Positions 14,598 to 23,730 of a stretch of DNA of 27,618 bases are shown piece after piece (the first letter of the stretch is position 1; the number at the start of each line of letters is the position of its first letter). Origin of the DNA: JBBKWH01 sp041165345 (GTDB lineage: Bacteria > Pseudomonadota > Gammaproteobacteria > Pseudomonadales > Moraxellaceae); NCBI GenBank assembly GCA_041165345.1, contig JBEANQ010000010.1:1-27618 (forward strand), in the 5' to 3' direction. The position numbers were made by a program, and so were the translations under genes. The notes under the pieces were generated by a model that saw only the letters and a list, made by a program, of their open reading frames with translations, was not told the DNA's origin and searched no databases.

Positions 14598-15188
14598 ATG
14601 AAAACCCTTCTTGCTGCGGCTCTTACCCTCGCAATCACCGTGCCTGCCCATGCAGGTTTTATGGATGCCTTAAACGCCGTTAGCCAAGTGGCCAGTGCAG
14701 TCCAACAAACGCGCCAAGGTGGACAAATCAACACCAACGACACCACAGCCGCCAATACCACTGACGCCAACACGGTGAATACCCAACCCATGGACAGCAG
14801 TGAGCTTGAATACATGTCCTGCGCGCAACTAGAGCTAGCTGGTTTGCGCAGCAAGCGTGAATTGGAAGATGCCAAAGCCAATCTCAAAAGCCTTGATGAA
14901 ATGAGCAAAAACCCTGACTATCAACAACAAAAGAAAATGGGATCAGCCTTAGGCATGATTGGCAGCTTAGTCGCCAACAATGGTGGAAAATCAGCACAGT
15001 ATGGCCAATTGGCACAGCAAATGGGTGGCAATGCCGCCAATATTGATCAGCAGATTGAGCAGCAATTGGCACTGGGCAAAAAGCACATGGCCGACCTTGA
15101 AAGTATTGCTGTTTACCAAAAGCACAGTGGCTGCAATACCCCTGTAGCCGTCACCCCTGCCGCGGTTAGCAACCATAAAAAACGCTAA
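14598..15188 (+). CDS. Secreted protein of unknown function
   Basis: 196 residues. A clear signal peptide (MKTLLAAALTLAITVPAHAG, cleavage after AHA) is followed by a Thr/Asn/Gln-rich stretch (about 36-64), then a helical part with Cys75 and charged residues, and a C-terminal segment with Cys179 (KHSGC). The two cysteines could form one disulfide in the periplasm. There is no lipobox and no membrane helix after the signal. I recognise no family. It has its own predicted promoter and a shared terminator after the stop, so it is probably a single-gene unit. Confidence 0.82.
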   Translation: MKTLLAAALTLAITVPAHAGFMDALNAVSQVASAVQQTRQGGQINTNDTTAANTTDANTVNTQPMDSSELEYMSCAQLELAGLRSKRELEDAKANLKSLDEMSKNPDYQQQKKMGSALGMIGSLVANNGGKSAQYGQLAQQMGGNAANIDQQIEQQLALGKKHMADLESIAVYQKHSGCNTPVAVTPAAVSNHKKR

Positions 15189-15201
15189 AATCACCGACAA
15201 A

Positions 15202-15231
15202 AATGCCCCGTGTTTATCGGGGCATTCTTGT
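15202..15231. terminator. Bidirectional terminator between the secreted-protein gene and relA
   Basis: AATGCCCCG (15202-15210) pairs with CGGGGCATT (15218-15226) around a 7-base loop. On the minus strand it is followed by TTTTT and would end the cysM...relA run; on the plus strand the T-run is weaker (CTTGTTT). Confidence 0.85.
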
Positions 15232-15255
15232 TTATGACCATAGGTTGCAAAGCGT

Positions 15256-17556
15256 TTAAGCACCCGCCACCAAGCGCCGTGCGCTAATAATGCCCGGTTG
15301 CTGCTCCAAACGCGCCAACAAGCGTGACAACTGCGACAAGCCTTTGACCTCAATCAACAATTTCATGTTGGCAATACCATTAGACTCGGTAATGGTATTG
15401 ACCTGTCGAATGTTAATTTGATCCGCAAAAATGACGTGGGTCAGATCTTTGAGCAGGCCGCGTCGGTCGTAGGCTTCAACCACAATTTGCACACTCTGCC
15501 CACGGGTGGCTTGCATTTCCCAGTTGGCTTCAACACAGCGTTCAGGCTCGCGGTCGAGCAGACGGCAGTATTCGATACAGTCGGCTTTATGAATACTCAC
15601 GCCACGATGCTGGGTGATATAACCAGCGATCATTTCACCATGCACTGGCTGGCAACATTGCGCGACGTGTAGCTCGACGTTGTCGAGTCCGTCAATCAAA
15701 ATGCCATGTGCCGATAAGGTTTGACTCGAACGCGGATGCAAGGTGGGTTTTAGCACCAACTCAGGCACGTCGGAGTCAATGTGCATTTGTTGGTTAATCT
15801 GGTTCATCAGTTGATGCAAACTGATGTCACCCGTCACCAACCCACACAAAATGTCTTCACCCGTTTTGACATTAAAGTGGGCGCTGTAGTCGCTTAGATC
15901 AATGCTTTTGGGATGAAGCGCCAGCCGTTTGAGTTCTTTACTGAGAATATCTTGGCCGATTTCTAGGTTTTTGCTGCGGTCTTGCTGTCTAAACCAATGG
16001 CGCAGCTTGTCACGCGCCCGCGCCGTCCGAATATAGCCCAGCGAGTTGACCAGCCAATCTCGACTTGGCTCACGGTCAGGCTTGGTCAATACCTCGACTT
16101 GTTCGCCGGTTTTGAGGCGGTAGTTGAGCGGCACATAACGCTGATTGACCCGTGCAGCATAGCAATGGTTGCCCACTTCGGTATGCACCAAGTAGGCAAA
16201 GTCTAAGACGGTGGCATTTTTGGGCAATTCTTTAATGTCACCATCGCGGGTAAACACATAAATGCGTTCAAATTCGCCCCACTCTTGCATTTCGTCAGCG
16301 TTAGGGACGTCGTCGTCGTCTTTATCCACTTGACGGTCTTGGTAATTTTCTAAGACCGCCCGCAACGAATGTAACTTGTGATTAAACAGTTGGTCGCTGT
16401 TTTTCTTGCTGCCTTCTTTGTAGTTAAAGTGCGCACACACACCCAGTTCGGCTTCGTGGTGCATGGCAAAGGTGCGAATTTGTACTTCTAATGACTTGTG
16501 TTGCGCGATCACTGCGGTATGCAATGAGCGATAGCCATTGGGTTTTGGATTGGTGATGTAGTCGTCAAATTGGTCGGGAATATGCCGCCACAGTTGATGG
16601 ACAATGCCCAACGCGTGATAGCACTCTGGCACGCTTTCGACCAATACCCGCAAAGCGCGAATGTCATACAGTTGGTCAAACGAAAGCTGCTTGCTCTTCA
16701 TTTTGCGGTAAATGGAGTAGATGTGTTTGACCCGACCACTGACATCAGCAGCGATGCCTTGAACGGTCATTTCAGCCCGTAAATCGTGCATGACTTGTTG
16801 AATATAGCTTTCGCGCTCAAGGCGTTTTTCGTTCAGCAGTTTGGCAATTTCTTTGTAACGCTCCGGCGCTAAAAACCGGAAGGCCATGTCTTCAAGCTCC
16901 CATTTGAGCTGAGCAATGCCCAAACGGTGTGCCAATGGTGCATAAATGGTCAGAATTTCACGGGCAACCCGCTCTTGCCGCTCGCGGGCGGCTTGCGCCA
17001 GTTCACGGACGGCAAACGTCCGTTCGGCCAGTTTGATCAACACCACGCGCACGTCTTCGGTGACTGAGATCAGCATTTTGTAGATGCCGGACAGGTGTTC
17101 GCGTTGGTTGTTTTCGAAATGGTCTTCGAGGCGTTTGCTTTTTTCGATCAGTTCAGACAACCGCCCCATGGCTAACGTGCCGTTCACGAGGTCTTGAACA
17201 TCTGATCCAAAAAATGCCCCGACTTCGTCGAGGGTGATCATTTCTTCACGCACACTACGGAACAACAGCGCCGCAACGAGGGTTTCTTCATCGACCCGCA
17301 GGTGAGCCAAGATGTCGGCCATGCCAATACCGGTGAGGTAGGCGCTCGACCGTCGCGCAAATCGGGCGTCAAAGGCACGCGCCGACACCAGCACACAGGC
17401 TCGCTGTAATAACGTCAACGCACTCACATCCAGTTGAGTGCATAACCGTTCAAGCCATGTGTCGAGGTCGATATCAGCGTCGTGACTTGGGTCTAAGACC
17501 ACAGCACGATTGAGGTCTTCGACCCGACGGGGCAGTTCTTCTCGTACCTTGACCAT
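15256..17556 (-). CDS. relA: GTP pyrophosphokinase RelA, (p)ppGpp synthetase I
   Basis: 766 residues. The N-terminal domain keeps the hydrolase fold, but the His-Asp motif is replaced (ALLFRSVREE, Phe99-Arg100), as in monofunctional RelA. The synthetase part shows YSIYRKMKSKQLSFDQLYDIRALRV and NPKPNGYRSLHTAV (cited in parts), then a TGS domain (IYVFTRDGDIKELP), the zinc-finger-like region with CCQPVHGEMIAGY and a C-terminal ACT domain. It makes (p)ppGpp at ribosomes stalled by uncharged tRNA. The ATG at 17556 has AGGA upstream. It follows rlmD by 49 bases, an order also found in Pseudomonas, and a terminator lies just after it. Confidence 0.97.
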   Translation of the reverse strand: MVKVREELPRRVEDLNRAVVLDPSHDADIDLDTWLERLCTQLDVSALTLLQRACVLVSARAFDARFARRSSAYLTGIGMADILAHLRVDEETLVAALLFRSVREEMITLDEVGAFFGSDVQDLVNGTLAMGRLSELIEKSKRLEDHFENNQREHLSGIYKMLISVTEDVRVVLIKLAERTFAVRELAQAARERQERVAREILTIYAPLAHRLGIAQLKWELEDMAFRFLAPERYKEIAKLLNEKRLERESYIQQVMHDLRAEMTVQGIAADVSGRVKHIYSIYRKMKSKQLSFDQLYDIRALRVLVESVPECYHALGIVHQLWRHIPDQFDDYITNPKPNGYRSLHTAVIAQHKSLEVQIRTFAMHHEAELGVCAHFNYKEGSKKNSDQLFNHKLHSLRAVLENYQDRQVDKDDDDVPNADEMQEWGEFERIYVFTRDGDIKELPKNATVLDFAYLVHTEVGNHCYAARVNQRYVPLNYRLKTGEQVEVLTKPDREPSRDWLVNSLGYIRTARARDKLRHWFRQQDRSKNLEIGQDILSKELKRLALHPKSIDLSDYSAHFNVKTGEDILCGLVTGDISLHQLMNQINQQMHIDSDVPELVLKPTLHPRSSQTLSAHGILIDGLDNVELHVAQCCQPVHGEMIAGYITQHRGVSIHKADCIEYCRLLDREPERCVEANWEMQATRGQSVQIVVEAYDRRGLLKDLTHVIFADQINIRQVNTITESNGIANMKLLIEVKGLSQLSRLLARLEQQPGIISARRLVAGA

Positions 17557-17605
17557 TTACTGTCTTCCTGCGGGTTTAGCCCACGCATTTACATGGGCCG
17601 CACTG

Positions 17606-18994
17606 TCAAATCCGTTCAAACAGTGCGATCGATTCAACGTGACCGGTATGGGTAAACATATCCATCACGCCAGCTTTTGTCATGCGGTAGCCCTGTGCAA
17701 CCAGTATACCGGCATCACGCGCCAGTGTGGCGGGGTTGCACGACACATACACGATGCGCTGAGCGTTAAAACGTGGCAGATAACGCATGACTTCTTCAGC
17801 ACCAGTGCGCGGGGGGTCAATCAAGAGGGCATCAAACCCTTGCACCGCCCACGGTTCTTGCGAAAAATCTTTGGTCAGGTCTTGGGCAAAAAACTGTACG
17901 TTGTCCATGCCATTGAGTCGGGCGTTTTCGCCGCCACGCTCGACCATGTCGGTGCTGCCTTCGACCGCCATCACATGGCCAGTGGGTCCTACGCGGCGAG
18001 CCAGTGGTAATGAGAAATTCCCCAATCCACAAAACAGGTCTAACACACGCTCACCGGCTTTTAGGTTCAGCAAGTCACAGGCCAAGGTGACCATTTGCCG
18101 GTTAATGTCGCGGTTGACTTGGGTAAAGTCTAGCGGTGAGAACGCAAAACGCAGGTCAAAATCGGGCAGTTCGTAGTGCAAACGCATCGGGCCATTGGGC
18201 TGATCAATGCGGTGAACGGTGTCATAGTTACCCGGTTGTAGGTAGACCTGCCAGTTTAAGGGGCGGGCAAAGTCTAACAAGGCGGCTTGGTCGGCATCGG
18301 ACAATGCCGCCATATGACGCACGATCATGGCGACTTCTTCGCCGATGCCGACATCATCACCAATCGCCATTTCTAACTGTGGAATGTGGTCTCGACCGGC
18401 CAAGCCGCTGAGCAGCGCTTTAAGGTCGGTCAGACGCTCGCCAATCCGCGCATCTAAGACCTTACAGACATCTAGCTGTGCCAAAAACCCGCTTTTACGC
18501 TCACGAAACCCCACCAGCAGGGTATTTTTTTTGATGACATATTTAACCCCCAAGCGGGCTTTACGGCGGTAGTCGGTGCGAGTTGAGCGCAGTGGTGGCA
18601 GCCATTCGTCCGGTGTCAGGTCACCAAAATGCTTAAAATGCTCGACCAACACCGATTGCTTAAATGCAATTTGGGCATCGGGCGCCCAGTGTTGCAGGCT
18701 ACAGCCGCCGCACAAGCCAAAGTGAGGGCAGATTGGCTCGACCCGCTCGGCCGACGGGTTGGTCACAGTGACGGTGTCGGCTTCTTCGAGGCGTTGATAG
18801 GCTTCGGTGACTTTGGCGGTGACGGTTTCGCCCAGCAAAGCAAAAGAAACAAAGACCTTTTTGCCTGTTTTGTCGGCGGGGTGATCGGGATGCGTGCCGT
18901 AATGCGCCACGCCACGTCCCTCATGCGACAGGGATTCGATGGTAAAGGTTAACGGGGGCTGTTCGCGTAGCCGATCACGTTGCTTGCGTCTCAA
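17606..18994 (-). CDS. rlmD: 23S rRNA (uracil-1939-C5)-methyltransferase RlmD
   Basis: About 462 residues. An N-terminal TRAM domain (TFTIESLSHEGRGVAHY) is followed by the iron-sulfur cysteines in CPHFGLCGGC (Cys89, Cys95, Cys98) and Cys177, then the SAM fold with VLDLFCGLGNFSLPLA, DPPRTG and the catalytic Cys419 in YVSCNPATLARD. It methylates U1939 of 23S rRNA. No ATG is suitably placed: the TTG at 18994 has GGAG 9 bases before it and is preferred; another TTG at 19012 lacks a ribosome site. It lies between the exonuclease-like gene and relA in the same run. Confidence 0.95.
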   Translation of the reverse strand: MRRKQRDRLREQPPLTFTIESLSHEGRGVAHYGTHPDHPADKTGKKVFVSFALLGETVTAKVTEAYQRLEEADTVTVTNPSAERVEPICPHFGLCGGCSLQHWAPDAQIAFKQSVLVEHFKHFGDLTPDEWLPPLRSTRTDYRRKARLGVKYVIKKNTLLVGFRERKSGFLAQLDVCKVLDARIGERLTDLKALLSGLAGRDHIPQLEMAIGDDVGIGEEVAMIVRHMAALSDADQAALLDFARPLNWQVYLQPGNYDTVHRIDQPNGPMRLHYELPDFDLRFAFSPLDFTQVNRDINRQMVTLACDLLNLKAGERVLDLFCGLGNFSLPLARRVGPTGHVMAVEGSTDMVERGGENARLNGMDNVQFFAQDLTKDFSQEPWAVQGFDALLIDPPRTGAEEVMRYLPRFNAQRIVYVSCNPATLARDAGILVAQGYRMTKAGVMDMFTHTGHVESIALFERI

Positions 18995-19041
18995 AATAGA
19001 GGACTCCGCCAAAAATCAAAACAATAAAAAACAGACCAAAA

Positions 19042-19785
19042 TCAGGCAAAAGCCTGTAAAAATCCATCACGATGACGCGGATGTTGCGCCAAAAATTCGC
19101 GGCTGTGTTGCAGCCATTGTTCATGCTGCTCGGCATCCAAACGCCCACTCAACAACTGCCAACGCAAGGCCAGCAGCCATGTGGTGACGACCTCACGCTC
19201 ACAGGCCGTACACAGCGCCTCCCAGTCACCTGTGCGTACCCATTCAGTGGGTGTGACAGCCGATTGAAGCGGTAAAACTGGCAGACCGAGCCATTGCGCC
19301 ATGTCATCTAATGCGGTGACATGGCCGTGTTGAAACGCCAGCGTTTGCATTAAATCGGTGTGCGATAACGGTGATTGGCCGTCGGGTTGTATGCTCAGTG
19401 GCAATAGCTCGGCGGCGCTCAGTGCATGGCGCATCGCCCGATACAGCAACACCGGCACATCAAACCCCGTCCCGTTCCAGCTCCACACATGGCAGGGGCG
19501 CTGCGCAATGTGTGCCACGACCTGCGTAATGAGTTCGGCTTCGCTGAGCTGCTGTTGACTGAGCGACCATAAGCGCATCTGGCCGTCTTCAATCCACAGC
19601 CCCGACACACACACCACCTCGTGCAGGGGTAACGCAGGCACATCGTGGCCTGCGACTTGGCGGCGTAAATTGGACAGCGCAAGCTCTGCGTCTGCATCGG
19701 TCAAATTTAAACCATGTAATCGCTTGCCAGCCGCAAGATCGGCAATGGTTTGGATGTTAAACACCAACACAGGCAAGCTAAACAT
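19042..19785 (-). CDS. PolB-type 3'-5' exonuclease homologue with degraded active site
   Basis: 247 residues, resembling the predicted PolB-like exonucleases (DNA_pol_B_exo2 type, DEDDy). The frame of the fold is intact: LPLHEVVCVSGLW, WNGTGFDVPVLLYRAM with Asp109, HTDLMQTLAFQ, and LALRWQLLSGRL. But the first motif, normally FDIET, reads FNIQT (Asn10, Gln12), and the last, normally Y-x3-D, reads ACERE (Ala194, Glu198). Four of five catalytic positions are thus changed, so nuclease activity is unlikely. The frame is unbroken, codon use looks normal, and the start lies 3 bases after the cysM stop. A retained binding role is possible; nothing shows which. Confidence 0.8.
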   Translation of the reverse strand: MFSLPVLVFNIQTIADLAAGKRLHGLNLTDADAELALSNLRRQVAGHDVPALPLHEVVCVSGLWIEDGQMRLWSLSQQQLSEAELITQVVAHIAQRPCHVWSWNGTGFDVPVLLYRAMRHALSAAELLPLSIQPDGQSPLSHTDLMQTLAFQHGHVTALDDMAQWLGLPVLPLQSAVTPTEWVRTGDWEALCTACEREVVTTWLLALRWQLLSGRLDAEQHEQWLQHSREFLAQHPRHRDGFLQAFA

Positions 19786-19788
19786 GGC

Positions 19789-20694
19789 TTAGCCCTCATC
19801 CGTGACCGAAAACAATCCGGTCGACAGATAGCGGTCGCCCCGATCACAAATGATGCAGGCAATCACTGCATCAGGGTGTTGTTCAGCAATTTTAAGCGCC
19901 GCCCATACCGCCCCACCCGACGACACTCCTGCCGAAATACCTTCATGACGCGCCAACGCTCGCATGGTTTGCTCGGCGGCCAATTGCGGAATATCTAAGA
20001 TACGGTCGACCCGTGACGCCTCAAAAATGGTCGGCAAATATTCGGTCGGCCAGCGCCGAATGCCTGCAATTTGTGCGCCATCTTCGGGTTGTAAACCAAT
20101 AATTTGAATGGCAGGATTTTGTTCTTTGAGGTATTTCGATACCCCCATGATCGTGCCGGTAGTACCCATTGAACTGACAAAATGCGTGATGCGCCCTTGG
20201 GTCTGTTGCCACAATTCTGGGCCAGTGCTGAGGTAATGCGCCAAGGGGTTATCAGGGTTGCCAAATTGGTTTAACACTCGCCCACGACCTTCGGCTTGCA
20301 GTTGCAGCGCCAAGTCACGCGCGCCTTCCATGCTGGCCTCTTTAGACACTTCAATCAGCTCAGCGCCATAGGCACGCATGGCATCTTTACGCTCTTGCGT
20401 TGCACCGCTGGGCATAATCAAAATCATGCGGTAGCCGCGCATGGCCGCCACCATGGCAAGGGCAATACCGGTATTGCCGCTGGTGGCTTCGATTAACGTA
20501 TCGCCTTGTTGAATCTCGCCGCGACGCTCGGCTTGCATAATCATATGATACGCGGGACGATCTTTCACTGACCCTGCGGGATTGTTGCCCTCAAGCTTGG
20601 CCAGCACGGTGGCTTGGGTGTGTGCAGCCAGCCGCTGCAAGCGGACTAACGGTGTGCCACCAACATAGTCATCGAGCGTCGAATCGGTCATCAT
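19789..20694 (-). CDS. cysM: Cysteine synthase B (O-acetylserine sulfhydrylase)
   Basis: 301 residues. PLP-binding Lys44 is in NPAGSVKDRPA, the substrate loop is TSGNTGIALAM, and the phosphate-binding region is SSMGTTGTIMGVSKYL. The shorter length and the GNNPAGSVKDR form favour CysM over CysK. It makes cysteine from O-acetylserine and sulfide or thiosulfate. ATG codons stand at 20694 and 20691. It is divergent from barA and heads the run cysM, exonuclease-like gene, rlmD, relA; cysM-rlmD-relA is also the Pseudomonas order. TACAAT at 20724-20729 (minus) may be its -10 box. Confidence 0.95.
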   Translation of the reverse strand: MMTDSTLDDYVGGTPLVRLQRLAAHTQATVLAKLEGNNPAGSVKDRPAYHMIMQAERRGEIQQGDTLIEATSGNTGIALAMVAAMRGYRMILIMPSGATQERKDAMRAYGAELIEVSKEASMEGARDLALQLQAEGRGRVLNQFGNPDNPLAHYLSTGPELWQQTQGRITHFVSSMGTTGTIMGVSKYLKEQNPAIQIIGLQPEDGAQIAGIRRWPTEYLPTIFEASRVDRILDIPQLAAEQTMRALARHEGISAGVSSGGAVWAALKIAEQHPDAVIACIICDRGDRYLSTGLFSVTDEG

Positions 20695-20813
20695 GCATAC
20701 ACGGCTCGGAAAAGTTGCCGCGTATTGTAAAGAAAAAGCCTGTGGCCTGCACGGCTAGTGGCCCGATGGTTTTGTTGTCCCTTTGCCTGTTCTTTCGGAA
20801 TACTTCAAACGCA

Positions 20814-23621
20814 ATGACCTCTATTCGCCTGCGCTGGTATCACCGGCTTCGTATCCAAAATGCCTATGGTCAATTAGTCGCCCTGATTTTTTTACCCATT
20901 GCGATTTTGGCAGGGGTGGGCGCATGGCTGGTGCTTCGGGAGACGCATCGGGCCGCACTGGCAGAACAACGCACCGCCGCACAAGCCATTTTGTCGCGCT
21001 ATCAACCCGCAGGACAAGCCCTAGCCCCCATGTTGGACCGACAAGGAGGAGCCTTACGCGCCCAAGCCATTTTACAAATCATTTTGGCCGAAGCAGGGTT
21101 GCATCGTGCTGCGTTAATTGATGTCGATGGCCGTCCGCGCCTGAGCTTGGGCTATGGTGCGAGTATGGATTGGCCAGCGTTTCATCGTAGCCGCGAAATG
21201 TTTGGCCCGCTGCACTCCCCTATTGGCAGCACCTATGGCCTACGCGTGGGTTTTGCCAGTGACAGCCCCATTTGGCTGGTCATCGACATGGACGACCAGC
21301 CCATGCAATTAACGCGGTATCGGGTTTGGTTGGTATTGGGTTTAACGGGTTTAATGACCCTATTGATGCTACTGATTTGTCTTAATTTTTATTCTAGACG
21401 CTGGATTGCACCCATTTATGAGATGCGCCTGCATATGCAACGCATGAATGCAGAAAGCCTCAATCAAGCCTTTGACATCAACAGCAGTGGTGAATTGCGA
21501 CTGCTGCAAAAAGACATTGGGTTTTTGATGCGACGCTTATATGGCAGTTTTGAAGAACTCAAAACCCACACCGAACAAACCGAAGACGACCTACGCCGCA
21601 CGCTTGATGAACTGGAAATTCAAAACATCACCTATCGCAAAGCACGCGATCTAGCGGTACATGCCAACAACACCAAATCGGCATTTTTGGCCAACATCAG
21701 CCATGAGTTGCGTACACCGCTCAACAGTATTGACGGGTTTATTAACCTGTTGTCACGGCGGGGGCACTTGTCGAGCGAACAAGATCTTTATGTACAAACC
21801 ATCCGAAAGTCATCCTCGCATTTATTGGCCTTAATCAATGATGTGTTAGATTTTTCTAAAATTGAAGCAGGCAAACTGGTCTTAGAGCAAGCCCCGTTTA
21901 GCCTAGAAGAAGCCGTCTTTGACGTGATGGACATGCTGTCGCCCTTGGCCTGTGACAAAAGCCTTAAAATGGCGGTGTTTTATTATGAAGACGTCCCCCA
22001 ATATGTGTTGGGGGACGTGCTGCGCTTTAAACAAATTTTGACCAACTTGGTCTCAAACGCGATTAAATTTACCCCTGATGGCGAAGTCACGGTACGGGTC
22101 TCGCTCGAAAACAGCACCCCACAACAGCATCAAATTCGAGTGGCGGTACAAGACAGCGGCATTGGCCTGTCTCAAACCGACCGACAAAAACTATTTCAAT
22201 CCTTTGGGCAAGGCGACCCTTCAGTCACCCGACAATTTGGTGGCACAGGCTTGGGCCTCGCCATTTCTCGGCAACTGACCCGCCTCATGAATGGCGATGT
22301 CGGCTTTGAAGACAACGAAGAGCGTGACGGCCAAGGTAAAGGTTCTACCTTTTGGTTTCATGTCACGCTCGGTCACCAAACCCACACCGAGCCACTATGG
22401 CCGAATTTATCTGGCTGGCGTGTACTGGCCAATATTGATCACACCGCCAGCCGTCATGTGTTGCGCGGCTATCTTGGTCGGATGCACATCACCCTAGAAG
22501 AAGCCAGCTCAACCGCCGACCTGTTTGGTCGTTTGGCCGAATTTGAAACCGCCACCCAAGGCCACGGCTGGGTGATTGTCGACCCTGATGGCGACACCCG
22601 CGCCCTACTGCGAGAAATTCGCACCCGTTACACCGGCCCATTGGCGGTCTACGCCTATCAAATGAATATCGACCCTGCCGAACTTCAACAGTATCAGGCC
22701 GAACCACTGTATCAACCCATGAGCCGTAACGGCATCATTAGCCTGTTACAGCGCACCCCCGCCCCACTTGAGAAAAAAGCACATTTTGGTGGGCATACCC
22801 TGCATGTGCTGGCCGTTGATGACCACCTGCCCAACCTCATGGTGCTTGATGCCTTGCTCAGTGATTTGGGCGTCTCTGTCACCACCGTATCCAGTGGTCA
22901 AGATGCCATCGGACAGGTTCGCCTACGCCACGAGCGCGAAATTGCCCCATTTGACCTGATTTTTATGGACATTCAAATGCCACGCATGTCGGGTCTTGAA
23001 ACCAGCCAACGGATTCGTGACCTAGAGCAAGACTGGTCTGACCTACGAGGACAACGCATTCACACCCCCATTATCGCCTTGACTGCACACGCCTTGGCCG
23101 ATGAGCGCGACCAACTGTTAGCTGCGGGCATGGATGACTATGTCGGCAAACCCATTCAACATGAACACTTGGTTCACCTGCTGGAACACTGGACTCAGCA
23201 TGGCACCCGCACAGGTCTGGCATTGATTGAACCCGCGACACCCGCCGAACCCACACCGGTCATTATTGACTGGGCAGAAAGCCTGAGCCTGTCGGCCAAC
23301 AAACCCGAATTAGCGTTAGACCTGTTACACATGCTCACCAACGGCCTGCCGGATGACCGTGACGAACTGGTAGAAGCTTATGTAGAGCGCGACTTTCACC
23401 GTATGGAACAACGCGCCCACCGACTACATGGCGCAACCCGCTACATTGGCGTTCCTCTCCTGCGCGTGGCCAGCGGTGCGCTTGAGCAACAACTCATGCA
23501 CACCCGCAAAACCCACACCACAGACGCCGAAGACGCACAGCACCTGTTGCATGACCGTCTACAGCAAGTGCTTGAAGCCATTGAACAACTATTGGCACAT
23601 CCACTTGATGACTTGGCCTAA
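20814..23621 (+). CDS. barA: Hybrid sensor histidine kinase BarA/GacS
   Basis: 935 residues. Order of domains: membrane helix near 20-42, periplasmic sensor region, second helix near 165-190, HAMP, histidine kinase with His297 in FLANISHELRTPLNS, ATP-binding domain (LTNLVSNAIKFTPDG, VQDSGIGLS, GGTGLGLAIS), a degenerate receiver-like stretch, a true receiver with Asp719 in FMDIQMPRMSG, and a C-terminal HPt domain with His869 (AHRLHGATRYIG). This is the tripartite BarA/GacS plan; it phosphorylates UvrY/GacA, which controls Rsm/Csr RNAs. The frame extends 192 bases upstream over cysM, but RIQNAYGQLVALIFLP directly after this ATG fits the family start. The ATG at 20766 is an alternative. gacS is close to cysM-rlmD-relA in Pseudomonas too. 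Confidence 0.95.
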   Translation: MTSIRLRWYHRLRIQNAYGQLVALIFLPIAILAGVGAWLVLRETHRAALAEQRTAAQAILSRYQPAGQALAPMLDRQGGALRAQAILQIILAEAGLHRAALIDVDGRPRLSLGYGASMDWPAFHRSREMFGPLHSPIGSTYGLRVGFASDSPIWLVIDMDDQPMQLTRYRVWLVLGLTGLMTLLMLLICLNFYSRRWIAPIYEMRLHMQRMNAESLNQAFDINSSGELRLLQKDIGFLMRRLYGSFEELKTHTEQTEDDLRRTLDELEIQNITYRKARDLAVHANNTKSAFLANISHELRTPLNSIDGFINLLSRRGHLSSEQDLYVQTIRKSSSHLLALINDVLDFSKIEAGKLVLEQAPFSLEEAVFDVMDMLSPLACDKSLKMAVFYYEDVPQYVLGDVLRFKQILTNLVSNAIKFTPDGEVTVRVSLENSTPQQHQIRVAVQDSGIGLSQTDRQKLFQSFGQGDPSVTRQFGGTGLGLAISRQLTRLMNGDVGFEDNEERDGQGKGSTFWFHVTLGHQTHTEPLWPNLSGWRVLANIDHTASRHVLRGYLGRMHITLEEASSTADLFGRLAEFETATQGHGWVIVDPDGDTRALLREIRTRYTGPLAVYAYQMNIDPAELQQYQAEPLYQPMSRNGIISLLQRTPAPLEKKAHFGGHTLHVLAVDDHLPNLMVLDALLSDLGVSVTTVSSGQDAIGQVRLRHEREIAPFDLIFMDIQMPRMSGLETSQRIRDLEQDWSDLRGQRIHTPIIALTAHALADERDQLLAAGMDDYVGKPIQHEHLVHLLEHWTQHGTRTGLALIEPATPAEPTPVIIDWAESLSLSANKPELALDLLHMLTNGLPDDRDELVEAYVERDFHRMEQRAHRLHGATRYIGVPLLRVASGALEQQLMHTRKTHTTDAEDAQHLLHDRLQQVLEAIEQLLAHPLDDLA

Positions 23622-23730
23622 CATACACCGCCCATTCACTCACTGAAGGGGGGTGACTGTTCAGGTCGTAGCGAACCCATGCAAATCAGCTATGATCGAA
23701 CACTCTCTTGCTGTGCTGCCGAGCATCGTC

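Noticed and set aside
20622..20813. Extension of BarA upstream over the cysM start
   Set aside because: It overlaps a divergent gene, has no ribosome site and no family similarity.
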